Assembly: GCF_005860805.1 (NCBI RefSeq) | Contig: NZ_VCEJ01000004.1 | Coordinates: forward strand, 930,001 to 994,000 | DNA length: 64,000 nucleotides | Direction of reading: 5' to 3' | Origin: Dyadobacter luticola | GTDB taxonomy: Bacteria; Bacteroidota; Bacteroidia; Cytophagales; Spirosomataceae | Shown: piece after piece, positions 38,141 through 48,403 of the stretch | Numbering within the stretch: position 1 is the first letter of the stretch | Layout of the letters: the number at the start of each line of letters is the position of its first letter | Translations under genes and position numbers: made by a program | The notes under the pieces: generated by a model | The model's database searches: none | The model's input: the letters and a program-made list of their open reading frames with translations, nothing else | What the model was told of the DNA's origin: nothing

Positions 38141-38979
38141 AAAATAACATTATCAATTAATCTTACCGGCCCCAGGAACACGGCAATGCAGATCGCATTG
38201 GTGCTTTTGGGGCCGATGGTTTTGATGGGCATCAATGTAAAGCGGTCTATAATTTCGAAGTAATCGAGCGTAAATGCGTGAATGTTTGAAAACTCTTTTT
38301 TTGCTGACTCAATGACATCGTCCACACTTTGCCCGGCCAACAGCTCATTTTTAGCTGATTCAAGAATGCGGTAAATGTGCGGGGCAATGCTGCGTTCCTT
38401 ATCATTCAACCGCCGGTTTCTGGAAGACATCGCAAGACCATCTTCTTCGCGAACTGTCGGCATCACGACCAGTTCCAGCTGAAAAGAAAGATCTTTTACC
38501 ATTCTCGTAATCACCGCCACCTGCTGCAAATCCTTTTGCCCGAAATAGGCGCGATTTGGTTTTACCATATTAAAAAGCTTTGAAACCACAATCCCGACGC
38601 CATTAAAGTGTCCCGGCCGCGACGCACCTTCCATCACCGTTTCCAGCGGGCCGAAATTGAACTTCATTACCGGCTGCTCGGGATACATTTCTTCTACCGA
38701 TGGCGCGAATACTACCGTGCAGCCTGCCTTTTCGAGCATTTCCAGGTCCTCGTCCAACGTTCGGGGATATTTCAGGAGATCTTCCGGATTGTTGAATTGC
38801 GTAGGATTCACAAAAACAGTGCAGACCGTGATGTCATTGCTTTTGGTTGAAGCCGTGATCAGTGTAATGTGGCCTTCGTGCAGGGCACCCATCGTGGGTA
38901 CGAGTCCTATGGATTTTTGTAATGTGACTTGAAGGTCAAGGTAAGTCCGGAGGCTTTGGACCGAAGTAAATACTTCCAT
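38137..38979 (-). CDS. panC: Pantoate-beta-alanine ligase
   Basis: 280 residues. The ATP-binding HIGH-like signature is LVPTMGALHEGHITLI; further conserved parts are VFVNPTQFNNPEDLLKYPR, GHFNGVGIVVSKLFNMVKP, FGQKDLQQ and REEDGLAMSSRNRRL. It joins pantoate and beta-alanine to pantothenate in the cytoplasm. Divergent from the GT5 gene with 207 bp between them; its 3' end overlaps the oxidoreductase gene by 4 bp. Confidence 0.97.
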   Translation of the reverse strand: MEVFTSVQSLRTYLDLQVTLQKSIGLVPTMGALHEGHITLITASTKSNDITVCTVFVNPTQFNNPEDLLKYPRTLDEDLEMLEKAGCTVVFAPSVEEMYPEQPVMKFNFGPLETVMEGASRPGHFNGVGIVVSKLFNMVKPNRAYFGQKDLQQVAVITRMVKDLSFQLELVVMPTVREEDGLAMSSRNRRLNDKERSIAPHIYRILESAKNELLAGQSVDDVIESAKKEFSNIHAFTLDYFEIIDRFTLMPIKTIGPKSTNAICIAVFLGPVRLIDNVIF

Positions 38980-39120
38980 TTAAAAGCAAAATCAGAGGGA
39001 GTAATCAAACTGGGTTAGCTGCTTTTGGCTTCAGGAGCAGCGTTTGGAGGCGAGCCTGGGTACTTTTTGGAATGAGTATTCCCAAACTGGGCGCAATATG
39101 ACAATTAGTTTGGAATAACT

Positions 39121-39152
39121 TTTGAAATTGCGATTTTTTTTGTATAATTTTG
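39121..39152 (+). promoter_or_regulatory. Putative promoter of the GT5 domain gene
   Basis: TTTG (39121-39124), 20-nt spacer, TAATTTTG (39145-39152): a full match to the Bacteroidota consensus TTTG-N19/20-TAnnTTTG. It ends 34 nt before the ATG at 39187. Confidence 0.6.
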
Positions 39153-39186
39153 CAAAACTTTTTTTCACAAACTGCTAAAAGAATCT

Positions 39187-39993
39187 ATGGAGAAACTACG
39201 AATTTTATATGTAGCCAGTGAAATCAATCCTTTCCTCCAGACCACCGATGTTGCCGATTACGTAAGGAAACTCCCGCAGGCAATGCAGGAAAGAGGTGCA
39301 GAAATCAGGATTCTCGTTCCGCGTTTTGGTCTTATCAACGAACGCAAAAACAGGCTTCATGAAGTAGTTCGACTGTCAGGAATCAACATTACCGTAGGAG
39401 ATGAAGAAAAGCCATTGATCATTAAAGTTGCTTCTATTCCGAATGCGAAATTGCAGGTTTATTTTATAGACAATGACGATTATTTTCATCGTAAGTCCGT
39501 GTTCTTCGACAAAGAGAACAACTTTTATGATGACAATGATGAGCGCGCGATCTTCTTCTGTAAAGGTGTGCTTGAAACCGTAAAAAAATTGGGATGGGCT
39601 CCGGATGTCGTGCATTGCAATGACTGGATGACTGCATTGATTCCGCTTTATCTGAAAACCACGTATCGTAACGATCCGATGTTTAAGGATACAAAAAGTG
39701 TGTTTACGGTTCATAACAATGCTTTTGATTACAAATTCGACGCCGACTTACAAAGCAAGGCCAAGGCGATGGATGTGAGCGATGAAGCACTTTCTCACTT
39801 GCATTCAGCGGATTTTGAAGGTTTTGTAAAAATCGGTTGCGCTTATGCCGATGCGGTTTTGAAAGCCGACGAGCATGTGAGTGCAAGTCTCAACGAAATT
39901 TTCAACAATGCTCCGAAACGGGTTGAACTTGACGAGCATGCGGAAAAATTCTCTGAGTCGTACTACAATTTGTATACGGACCTGATGAGCTAA
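39187..39993 (+). CDS. Stand-alone glycogen/starch synthase N-terminal (GT5) domain protein
   Basis: 268 residues, matching only the first half of glycogen synthase. The opening ILYVASEINPFLQTTDVADYVRKLP corresponds to the ADP-glucose-binding KVGGL region, but the KxGGL motif itself is replaced by TTDVADYV. WAPDVVHCNDWMTALIPLYL and KSVFTVHNNAF are conserved. The C-terminal GT1 domain with the catalytic E-x7-E is absent and the gene is not interrupted: a stop, a terminator and glmS follow. Short proteins of this kind are usual in Bacteroidota; whether they are active enzymes is uncertain. Confidence 0.88.
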   Translation: MEKLRILYVASEINPFLQTTDVADYVRKLPQAMQERGAEIRILVPRFGLINERKNRLHEVVRLSGINITVGDEEKPLIIKVASIPNAKLQVYFIDNDDYFHRKSVFFDKENNFYDDNDERAIFFCKGVLETVKKLGWAPDVVHCNDWMTALIPLYLKTTYRNDPMFKDTKSVFTVHNNAFDYKFDADLQSKAKAMDVSDEALSHLHSADFEGFVKIGCAYADAVLKADEHVSASLNEIFNNAPKRVELDEHAEKFSESYYNLYTDLMS

Positions 39994-40017
39994 TATATCT
40001 CACAAGAAAGTACCGAG

Positions 40018-40046
40018 CCGGCGACTATCCAGTCGCCGGTTTTTTT
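40018..40046 (+). terminator. Rho-independent terminator after the GT5 gene
   Basis: Nine-bp stem CCGGCGACT / AGTCGCCGG with loop ATCC and a following run of seven T. Confidence 0.93.
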
Positions 40047-40211
40047 ATGCCTGAATTTTTAAAATAAATGAAGAAATCCATGTGCTCGTGCACTTCACAC
40101 GAATTGGATATTTTCTAGTTATAATGTCGAAATTAACTTGCTATCGCAGTTTGATTGGTATTTATTTGTCATGATTGTGAACATACCCTCACATTTAAAT
40201 AACAGAAAAAT

Positions 40212-42050
<1,839 letters not shown>

Positions 42051-42135
42051 TATTTTGCGGTTTCAACATAAGAATAATGCTGCCCGGTTTTCGTTAGCTT
42101 TGCGCAATGTATCACCAAGTGTGGAACTCAGATTT

Positions 42136-42726
42136 ATGTTGAAACCGCTCTCTCTCGTTTCTTTCGCGATTTTTCTCACAACATTTTATTCCTGCGGAAA
42201 AAAGGAACCCGACTATATTCCTAAACCCAAAGGCTTCAACCGGATCAATCTGCCTGCGCACAGCTATGTGAAAATGGCGGAGGTACATCCGTATACTTTC
42301 GAGGTTTCGAAGTATGCCAAAGTGCGCCCCGATACTTTCCGCACCGCCGGCAAGGACTGGATTTTTATTAATTATCCGCAGTTCAACGCCAACATTCAGA
42401 TCACCTACAAGCCCGTCGAGAATGATCCGGCGAAGTTAAAGGCCTTCATCAATGATAGTTATAAGTTAACCGTCAAACACCAGATCCGCGCGTCGTCGAT
42501 TCAGGAACAAAAAATAAAACTCGAATCGGGGCTTACTGCGATGGTTTTTAAGATTGAAGGCGACGTGCCAAGTCCGTACCAGTTTTACACGACCGACAGT
42601 ACAAAGCACTTTTTAAGAGGCGCCATTTATTTCCCGACGTCCACCAAAAATGACTCACTTGCCCCGGTCATCGACTACCTGCAGAAAGATATGATCCGCC
42701 TTTTGAGTACCCTTGAATGGAGATAA
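42136..42726 (+). CDS. gldD: Gliding motility lipoprotein GldD
   Basis: 196 residues from the ATG at 42136; the open frame runs back into glmS but only this start gives the lipoprotein signal (lipobox FYSC, Cys20). GldD features: PKPKGFNRINLPAHSY, YTFEVSKYAKV, WIFINYPQFNANIQITYK and LRGAIYFPT. GldD is needed for gliding and T9SS function in Flavobacterium. A -7-like TAGCTTTG lies at 42095-42102, 33 nt upstream. The following gene starts 38 bp later. Confidence 0.92.
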   Translation: MLKPLSLVSFAIFLTTFYSCGKKEPDYIPKPKGFNRINLPAHSYVKMAEVHPYTFEVSKYAKVRPDTFRTAGKDWIFINYPQFNANIQITYKPVENDPAKLKAFINDSYKLTVKHQIRASSIQEQKIKLESGLTAMVFKIEGDVPSPYQFYTTDSTKHFLRGAIYFPTSTKNDSLAPVIDYLQKDMIRLLSTLEWR

Positions 42727-42739
42727 AATTGTATCTTTG
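42713..42739 (+). promoter_or_regulatory. Putative promoter of the 42765 gene
   Basis: TTG (42713-42715), 16-nt spacer, TATCTTTG (42732-42739), an exact TAnnTTTG match, 25 nt before the ATG at 42765. It overlaps the gldD stop. Confidence 0.5.
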
Positions 42740-42764
42740 ACCTCTCACCTCAACACTTCTTCAA

Positions 42765-43478
42765 ATGGGCAAAAAACAGCCTAAGAACCAGTTACTTCTC
42801 GATTTTTCTGTACGTGGAAACAGGATTGTCCTGCAACTTGGACAAGTAGAAAGCCGGAAAGTGGCAGACCAACTTTTTGATGGATTGGTAAATGGTGATT
42901 GGATGATTGAGCCGGCGGGAGAAGTTGCCGACATATCTTACGCCCAGGATATTGTACATCAAATCGGGCACAAACTGCCTTATCCTGAGGGAGTTAAAAT
43001 TGCGCAGCTGCACAATGTTGATCCGGTTTTCAAAGGATTTTCAGCGATATACCGTCAAAAAGGCTGGGTGTTTGTGAATGCTGCGTCTGAAATTAATGAG
43101 CGGAATTACCATATTCATTTGCTGACGGTTTCACTGGGTTTGCACACGATTTACGCCAGTACAACTTCGCTCGCATCCCGTTCCGAGCAGCTGATTTTTG
43201 AAGCATTACTTCCTTATAAAGAGGTCGAAACATTCTTCAGGGATGACATTTCCAAGATCCCCGATTTCCTGGCTTCCGACATCGCCAATTTCTTCAAAGT
43301 ACCTTTCCCAATGGTGCTAAAAAGAGCATTAGCATTGAAAATCATTTCCGACGAGCAGTACCGGAATTTTATGACCATCACCCCCGCAGCCGCTTCAAAG
43401 CCACGGGAATTGTTTTTGTCAAAAGACGGCAGCATTGACGATCTGGAAGCGCAGCTTTTTTCAGGAAATCACGACTAA
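42765..43478 (+). CDS. Uncharacterised protein, possible degenerate ImmA/IrrE-like protein
   Basis: 237 residues, no signal peptide. The middle and C-terminus follow the ImmA/IrrE plan: a strand GWVFVNAASEINERNYHIHLL, a helix SEQLIFEALLPYKEVETFF where genuine members have the E-x2-A-x3-A-LLMP helix, and LASDIANFFKVPFPMVLKRALALKIISDEQY, like the FxVS-x2-ALxxRL-x2-LG-I end. The HExxH zinc site is missing: the matching position reads IHLLTVSLG. If related it is not a zinc protease. The N-terminus is unassigned. Encoded just after gldD. Confidence 0.6.
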   Translation: MGKKQPKNQLLLDFSVRGNRIVLQLGQVESRKVADQLFDGLVNGDWMIEPAGEVADISYAQDIVHQIGHKLPYPEGVKIAQLHNVDPVFKGFSAIYRQKGWVFVNAASEINERNYHIHLLTVSLGLHTIYASTTSLASRSEQLIFEALLPYKEVETFFRDDISKIPDFLASDIANFFKVPFPMVLKRALALKIISDEQYRNFMTITPAAASKPRELFLSKDGSIDDLEAQLFSGNHD

Positions 43479-43486
43479 GCAGCTCA

Positions 43487-44281
43487 TTACTTATTGATCG
43501 TCATATTGCCGAGATCGGGTAGGGGACTTACCGAAGTCCAGCCGCCATCCACCACCAGGCTTTGCCCGGTAATGTGGCCCGAATGCGGCGAGAGCATAAA
43601 TAATGCAGCATTGGCAATGTCTTCGCAAATTGCCGGGCGGCCCATCGGTGTAATCGCCGACCAGATTTTCGGGTAAGTTGGGTCCTCCGCCAATGTTCGC
43701 TCGGTTAATGTTGCGCCCGGTGCCACGGTATTGATGGTGATTCCAAAAGGCGAGAGTTCCAATACGAGATTTTTAGCCAGCATTTCCAGCCCCGCCTTCG
43801 TCATTGCATAAGCCCCAAGGAATTTGTGCGCCTGGTGACCTACTACTGAGGACATTAACAGAATCCGTCCACCCGATTTTTGCGCGCGCATTTGTTTCGC
43901 GGCAGCCTGGGTGAGAAGAAAAGAGCCCATTAAGTTGACTTCCAGTACTTTTTGCAGATTTTCGGCAGGATATTCGAAAAAGTCACCGTACAAAGTGATT
44001 CCTGCATTCGCCACGGCTATCGTGAGTTTACCAAAACATTTGACAGCTTCCTCCACCATTCCGTCGATAATCTCCGGTTTGGAGGCATCGCCGGCAAAAG
44101 CAACACAATTGCCGACGCTTTCGCGGATCGATCTGGCAGCGTCGCTGGCGAGTGTTTCATCCGCATCATTTAAAATCACGCCGGCACCCTGGGATGCAAG
44201 CTGCCGGGCGATCTCAAATCCAATACCTTGTCCGGCGCCAGTTACAATTGCAACCTGGCCATCAAATAGTTGGCTATTCAT
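43487..44281 (-). CDS. SDR-family oxidoreductase
   Basis: 264 residues from the ATG at 44281; a TTG 15 bp further upstream would overlap the previous gene and is less likely. NAD(P) motif GAGQGIG, NAG in VANAGITLY, catalytic Ser in LLMSSVVG and YAMTK (Y-x3-K) are all present, with the C-terminal TGQSLVVDGGW. It starts 11 bp after the IlvD/Edd dehydratase gene, so the pair is an operon. In sugar-acid pathways such SDRs act before or after the dehydratase (for example as an aldose dehydrogenase). The exact substrate is unknown. Confidence 0.93.
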   Translation of the reverse strand: MNSQLFDGQVAIVTGAGQGIGFEIARQLASQGAGVILNDADETLASDAARSIRESVGNCVAFAGDASKPEIIDGMVEEAVKCFGKLTIAVANAGITLYGDFFEYPAENLQKVLEVNLMGSFLLTQAAAKQMRAQKSGGRILLMSSVVGHQAHKFLGAYAMTKAGLEMLAKNLVLELSPFGITINTVAPGATLTERTLAEDPTYPKIWSAITPMGRPAICEDIANAALFMLSPHSGHITGQSLVVDGGWTSVSPLPDLGNMTINK

Positions 44282-44292
44282 TTTTTCAAAAA

Positions 44293-46011
44293 TCAATGTG
44301 AATCCCTGGTTACCTTATCTCCCGAGCCGCCTTTGAGGAAGTCGAGGTCTGCGCCTTCGTGTGCCTGCAAAACGTGGTTGATATGCAGGTTAACGTATCC
44401 GCGATTATAACCCAGATCCAGCGGTTTCCATAACGCTTTGCGCCGGGCAAGTTCTTCCGGCGATACTTCCAGGTTCAACCTGCGGTTTTCAACATCCAGC
44501 TCAATGATATCCCCATCCTGTACCAGCGCCAATGTTCCGCCCACCGCCGCCTCAGGCGAAACGTGGAGAACTACGGTACCGAACCCGGTCCCGCTCATCC
44601 GGCCGTCAGAAATCCGGATCATATCCATCACACCCTGCGCCAGCAGCTTTTTAGGCAGCGACATGTTTCCAACTTCCGGCATGCCGGGATAACCTTTCGG
44701 GCCGACATTCTTCAAAACCAGGATACTGTTTTCATCCACGTCCAGATCAGGATCGTCGAGCCGCGCTTTATAATCGTCGATATCTTCAAAAACCACCGCT
44801 TTGCCGCGGTGCTGCATTAATTCAGGTTTTAAGGATGCCGAAGGTTTGATCACCGCACCATTTTCGCAAAGGTTACCTTTTACCACCGCCAGTCCTGTCA
44901 AATCCTTGATAGGCTCGGCCAATGTACCTATCACCTCCGGATCGAAACATTCTGCCGCGCTGCAATTTTCCGCTACGGTTTTACCATTTGCCGTGATCAC
45001 ATTCTGGTGGAGGATCGAGCTGAGTTCTTTGATCACTACCGGTAATCCGCCGGCGTAATAAAAGTCCTCCATGAAATATCCGCCAGAAGGCTGCAAATTG
45101 AGCAACAGGGGCACATTTTTACAGAGGGCATTGAAATCATCGAGCGAAAGATCTACCCCGATCCGTCCGGCAATCGCCAGCAAATGGATCACAAAATTGG
45201 TCGATCCGCCGATGGCGGCATTGATCATAATCGCGTTTTCGAAAGCTTCACGCGTCAGAATGTGCGAGAGGCGCAAATCGTCTTTTACCATTTGGACAAT
45301 CCGGCGGCCCGTCAAATGTGCCTGCACTTTCCGCCGCGAATCCGCTGCCGGGATAGCCGCATTTCCAGGCAATGTGATACCCAGTGATTCCACCATACAA
45401 GCCATCGTCGACGCGGTGCCCATCACCGCGCAGTGCCCGTCGCTCCTCGCCATACACGCCTCGGAAGTGGTAAATTCTTCCTGCGTCATTTCGCCTTTTC
45501 TATATAACTCGCTGAACCGCCACACGTCGCTGGTGCCCATGGATTTGCCCCGGTACCTGCCGGTGAGCATTGGTCCGCCGGATAATACGATGGTGGGAAT
45601 GTCCACGCTGGCTGCGCCCATTACGAGCGAAGGTGTCGTTTTATCACAGCCGCAGAGCAGTACCACGCCGTCGATCGGGTTGGCACGGATGGATTCTTCC
45701 ACGTCCATACTCGCCAGGTTGCGGTACAGCATGGCGGTAGGTTTGATCAATGTTTCACCCAGAGACATCACCGGAAATTCCAGCGGAAAGCCGCCTGCTT
45801 CCCACACGCCTCTTTTCACCGATTCGGCCAGTTCACGAAAGTGACCATTGCAGGGGGTCAGTTCGGAAAATGTATTGCAAATGCCGATTACCGGCCTTCC
45901 ATCAAACTCGTCGGCCGGGTAACCCTGGTTTTTCATCCAGGCCCTGTAAATGAAACCGTCCTTGCCTGTTTTCCCGAACCAGTTTGTGCTCCGCAACTTA
46001 TTTTCTTCCAT
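44293..46011 (-). CDS. IlvD/Edd-family dehydratase, sugar-acid (L-arabinonate-like) subgroup
   Basis: 572 residues. Fe-S ligand blocks are ICNTFSELTPCNGH, LLCGCDKTTPSLVMG and GHCAVMGTASTMACM. The block SELTPCN and the N-terminal FGKTGKDGFIYRAWMKNQG fit the sugar-acid dehydratases (L-arabinonate / D-xylonate / L-fuconate type) better than true dihydroxy-acid dehydratase IlvD; the isolated location away from other ilv genes agrees. It removes water from an aldonate to give a 2-keto-3-deoxy acid. The SDR gene follows after 11 bp. Confidence 0.9.
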   Translation of the reverse strand: MEENKLRSTNWFGKTGKDGFIYRAWMKNQGYPADEFDGRPVIGICNTFSELTPCNGHFRELAESVKRGVWEAGGFPLEFPVMSLGETLIKPTAMLYRNLASMDVEESIRANPIDGVVLLCGCDKTTPSLVMGAASVDIPTIVLSGGPMLTGRYRGKSMGTSDVWRFSELYRKGEMTQEEFTTSEACMARSDGHCAVMGTASTMACMVESLGITLPGNAAIPAADSRRKVQAHLTGRRIVQMVKDDLRLSHILTREAFENAIMINAAIGGSTNFVIHLLAIAGRIGVDLSLDDFNALCKNVPLLLNLQPSGGYFMEDFYYAGGLPVVIKELSSILHQNVITANGKTVAENCSAAECFDPEVIGTLAEPIKDLTGLAVVKGNLCENGAVIKPSASLKPELMQHRGKAVVFEDIDDYKARLDDPDLDVDENSILVLKNVGPKGYPGMPEVGNMSLPKKLLAQGVMDMIRISDGRMSGTGFGTVVLHVSPEAAVGGTLALVQDGDIIELDVENRRLNLEVSPEELARRKALWKPLDLGYNRGYVNLHINHVLQAHEGADLDFLKGGSGDKVTRDSH

Positions 46012-46126
46012 AATTTCTAACCATAGTTAATGCTAAATAGTAAAGGCCTTTTTCAGTAAAATATAATTCCGGTACCCCTTTAAAATAAAAATTGTATCTT
46101 CGTTTTACACGTGCCAGGTCTTGTTT

Positions 46127-47377
46127 ATGATTTTGTTCAGAGTATATAAACTGTTGCTATACTTAGTTTTACCTCTCCTTGCATTCCCCTCTTTTGCACA
46201 GTTCCAGGCCGACAATTTCATTGAAAGATTACTAAAAAAACATCCCGACAGGTTCTCGGAAATACTCGCCAAACCGGATAAATACCAGATTCAGATTCTG
46301 TATACTAAGATCGACCGGAACAAGAAAAACGAGCCGCATTTCACGACGCACGGCTACCGCGTCAACAGCTCGGCCTATTTTTATCCTGCCAGCACCGTCA
46401 AACTTCCGGCCGTCGCGCTCGCATTTGAAAAACTGAACAAGCTCGGGATTGACAAATACACGCCCATATTGACCGGTGCAGACCGGCCGGAACAAACCAA
46501 AGTTGAGGAAGATACCAGTGCAGAAAATGGCTTACCCTCGGTAGCACATTATGCCAAGAAAATTTTGTTAGCGAGTGATAATGATGCTTTTAACCGGCTT
46601 TATGAATTCATCGGCCAGCAGGAATTTAATGATAGTTTGCACAAGAAAGGCTTCACCAATGCCAGGATCGCGCATCGACTGGAATCACCGCTGACGGCGG
46701 AGAATAACAGGTATACCAACCCTGTGAAATTTGTAAAAGACGGAAAGGTAGTTTACGAGCAGGCGGGCAAATTCAATGCGCAGGAGATCAAAGCGCCGGA
46801 GCCGGTTTTGTTAGGGAAAGGATATATGAAAGATGGGCTTTTGATCAATGAGCCTTTTGACTTTACCCGGAAAAATTTCTTCCCGCTCGAAGAGCAGCAC
46901 CGGTTGTTGAAAACTTTATTTTTCCCGGATCAGGTGCCTGCCAGTCAGCGGTTTAATCTCACGGAAGAGGATTATAAATTCATGTACCAATATATGTCGC
47001 AGTTCCCGGTAGAGACGGATTTCCCCGCCAGCTACACCGACGATTACTACGATGGATACGTGAAATTCCTGATCTTCGGTGCCACCAAAACCCGGTTGCC
47101 GCGGCACATTCGTTTGTTCAATAAAAGTGGCGATGCCTACGGATTTTTGCTCGACAATGCTTACATCGCCGATTTTGAAAAAGGGATAGAATTTATGGTG
47201 ACAGCCATGATCTATTGCAATGAAGATGAGATCTTCAACGACGATCATTACGATTATGAAACCGTCGGCCTGCCTTTTATGGCCAATCTTGGAAAGACTT
47301 TTTTTGAATATGAACTAAGCCGGAAACATGCCGTGCGGCCTGATTTGGGCAGATTTGAAGTTCAGTACGATAAGTGA
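46127..47377 (+). CDS. Exported serine hydrolase of the class A beta-lactamase fold
   Basis: 416 residues from the ATG at 46127, signal peptide ending FPSFAQ. The SxxK motif is PASTVKLPA, followed by an SDN-like element (LLASDNDAFNRLYEFIG). Later regions (TRLPRHIRLFNKSGDAYGFLLDNAYI) fit the KTG-strand area only loosely (NKSG). It is longer than true class A enzymes by about 120 residues, so it is more likely a 'serine hydrolase' of unknown substrate than a resistance enzyme. The 3' end overlaps the convergent MerC-like gene by 16 bp. Confidence 0.85.
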   Translation: MILFRVYKLLLYLVLPLLAFPSFAQFQADNFIERLLKKHPDRFSEILAKPDKYQIQILYTKIDRNKKNEPHFTTHGYRVNSSAYFYPASTVKLPAVALAFEKLNKLGIDKYTPILTGADRPEQTKVEEDTSAENGLPSVAHYAKKILLASDNDAFNRLYEFIGQQEFNDSLHKKGFTNARIAHRLESPLTAENNRYTNPVKFVKDGKVVYEQAGKFNAQEIKAPEPVLLGKGYMKDGLLINEPFDFTRKNFFPLEEQHRLLKTLFFPDQVPASQRFNLTEEDYKFMYQYMSQFPVETDFPASYTDDYYDGYVKFLIFGATKTRLPRHIRLFNKSGDAYGFLLDNAYIADFEKGIEFMVTAMIYCNEDEIFNDDHYDYETVGLPFMANLGKTFFEYELSRKHAVRPDLGRFEVQYDK

Positions 47378-47769
47378 TCAGGAGACTTTTCCTTCATTCT
47401 CGGGGCAATCTGGCAAATGTAAAGGTTGATCAAATGCCCGATAATCAGTAGTGCAGATCCTACATAACCCAGCCAGGAAAAAATGTTGTGTTTTCCTTCG
47501 AAGATGAGAGAAGCGGAAAACAAGGTGAGCGCGCCCCAGAGTAGAATTCCCAGCGGCAGCGATTTATGGTTTCTGGTCGCGTAAAAAACCGCCAGGCCAT
47601 TGATCAGAATAAAGAAATAATCCAGTGAGCGAAAGCCAGTATGGTCATGACCCGAGGCAAATGTGGAGCCAAAAGCAAGTGCGGGCATCAACAAACAATG
47701 TATAATGCACAGCACGGAGCCGAGGATCCCGATGTAATCTGCCTTGTTATGTGAGTGAGCTACTTTCAT
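47362..47769 (-). CDS. MerC-domain membrane protein
   Basis: 135 residues with four hydrophobic helices. The first helix holds the MerC-type Cys pair in LCIIHCLLMP (Cys21, Cys25) after a His-rich N-terminus (KVAHSHNKAD), plus a HDH in the first loop. The family name comes from mercury transport, but in Bacteroidota MerC genes stand next to Fur/Zur genes and probably move another metal. Here the gene diverges from a Zur-like gene and has a palindromic operator 36 nt upstream of its start, so zinc control is likely (inference). Confidence 0.88.
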   Translation of the reverse strand: MKVAHSHNKADYIGILGSVLCIIHCLLMPALAFGSTFASGHDHTGFRSLDYFFILINGLAVFYATRNHKSLPLGILLWGALTLFSASLIFEGKHNIFSWLGYVGSALLIIGHLINLYICQIAPRMKEKSPDHLSY

Positions 47770-47804
47770 ATTGGTATTGCAAAAATACGACGATAAAGAC
47801 TTAC

Positions 47805-47821
47805 TTGCAACCGAGTTGCAA
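47805..47821. promoter_or_regulatory. Putative Zur operator, perfect 7-3-7 palindrome
   Basis: TTGCAAC-CGA-GTTGCAA, a perfect inverted repeat 36 nt upstream of the MerC-like start and 128 nt upstream of the Zur-like start. The same core, TGCAAC-N3-GTTGCA, occurs at 51386-51400 upstream of the ZnuD-like receptor gene. The presence at two zinc-type loci, one next to the repressor gene, supports a Fur-family binding site. Confidence 0.72.
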
Positions 47822-47949
47822 AATATTTTAAAGGTTTACTCCCGTCTCTTCCCCGAAATGCAAAAGGATTGGAAAATGTAAATGTTAGAACTTAACTTTG
47901 ACCGGAAAGGTTTTACAAACGACGACCAATTATCAAACTATTGGAAAGA

Positions 47950-48360
47950 ATGGACCAGTTAAGAGAAACGCTGAAAGGCCACCAACTTCGTACCACGACT
48001 TGTCGGGAAGATGTACTTTCAACGTTTATGACGAAGAAAAACGCCCTTTCACATGGTGATCTTGAAGGTGCGCTGGGCGAGAATTACGACCGGGTTACCA
48101 TTTACCGCACATTAAAAACTTTTCTCGAAAAAGGGATCATTCATAAAGTGCTGGACGACGAGGGGCTGCGCTACGCATTGTGCTCCCACAGTTGTTCGGA
48201 AGAAAAGCATCAGCACGACCACATTCATTTCAAATGCAGCGAGTGCGGCGAGACCAACTGTCTTGAAAATCTGCACATTCCGGCTGTACAGCTTCCACAA
48301 GGATACCACGCCGAAAATTTCAATCTCCTGATCCAGGGCGTTTGTCCGAAGTGTAATTAA
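47950..48360 (+). CDS. Fur-family transcriptional regulator, Zur-like
   Basis: 136 residues from ATG 47950 (a TTG 9 bp upstream is possible). Winged-helix part: LRTTTCREDVLSTFMTK and NYDRVTIYRTLKTFLEKGIIHKV. Metal sites: CSHSCSEEKHQHDHIHFKC (His-rich) and the structural zinc pairs CSEC and CPKC. It is shorter than the other Fur at 61397. The divergent MerC-like gene, the palindrome between them and the ZnuD-like operon nearby point to zinc sensing (inference). It would repress uptake genes when zinc is plentiful. Confidence 0.9.
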   Translation: MDQLRETLKGHQLRTTTCREDVLSTFMTKKNALSHGDLEGALGENYDRVTIYRTLKTFLEKGIIHKVLDDEGLRYALCSHSCSEEKHQHDHIHFKCSECGETNCLENLHIPAVQLPQGYHAENFNLLIQGVCPKCN

Positions 48361-48403
48361 TGTTTGTGAAACGGCTTTTACACCATTTCACAAACCCATA
48401 ACA

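Noticed and set aside
45071..45844. 257-codon open frame on the + strand
   Set aside because: Antisense to the IlvD/Edd dehydratase; Ser/Pro-rich shadow translation.
44293..46011. ilvD of branched-chain amino acid synthesis
   Set aside because: Motifs and the paired SDR gene fit a sugar-acid dehydratase better, and no other ilv/leu gene is nearby.
46127..47377. Acquired beta-lactamase resistance gene
   Set aside because: Has SxxK and SDN but is about 120 residues longer than class A enzymes, the KTG region is weak, and the location is a normal chromosomal one with no mobile element.
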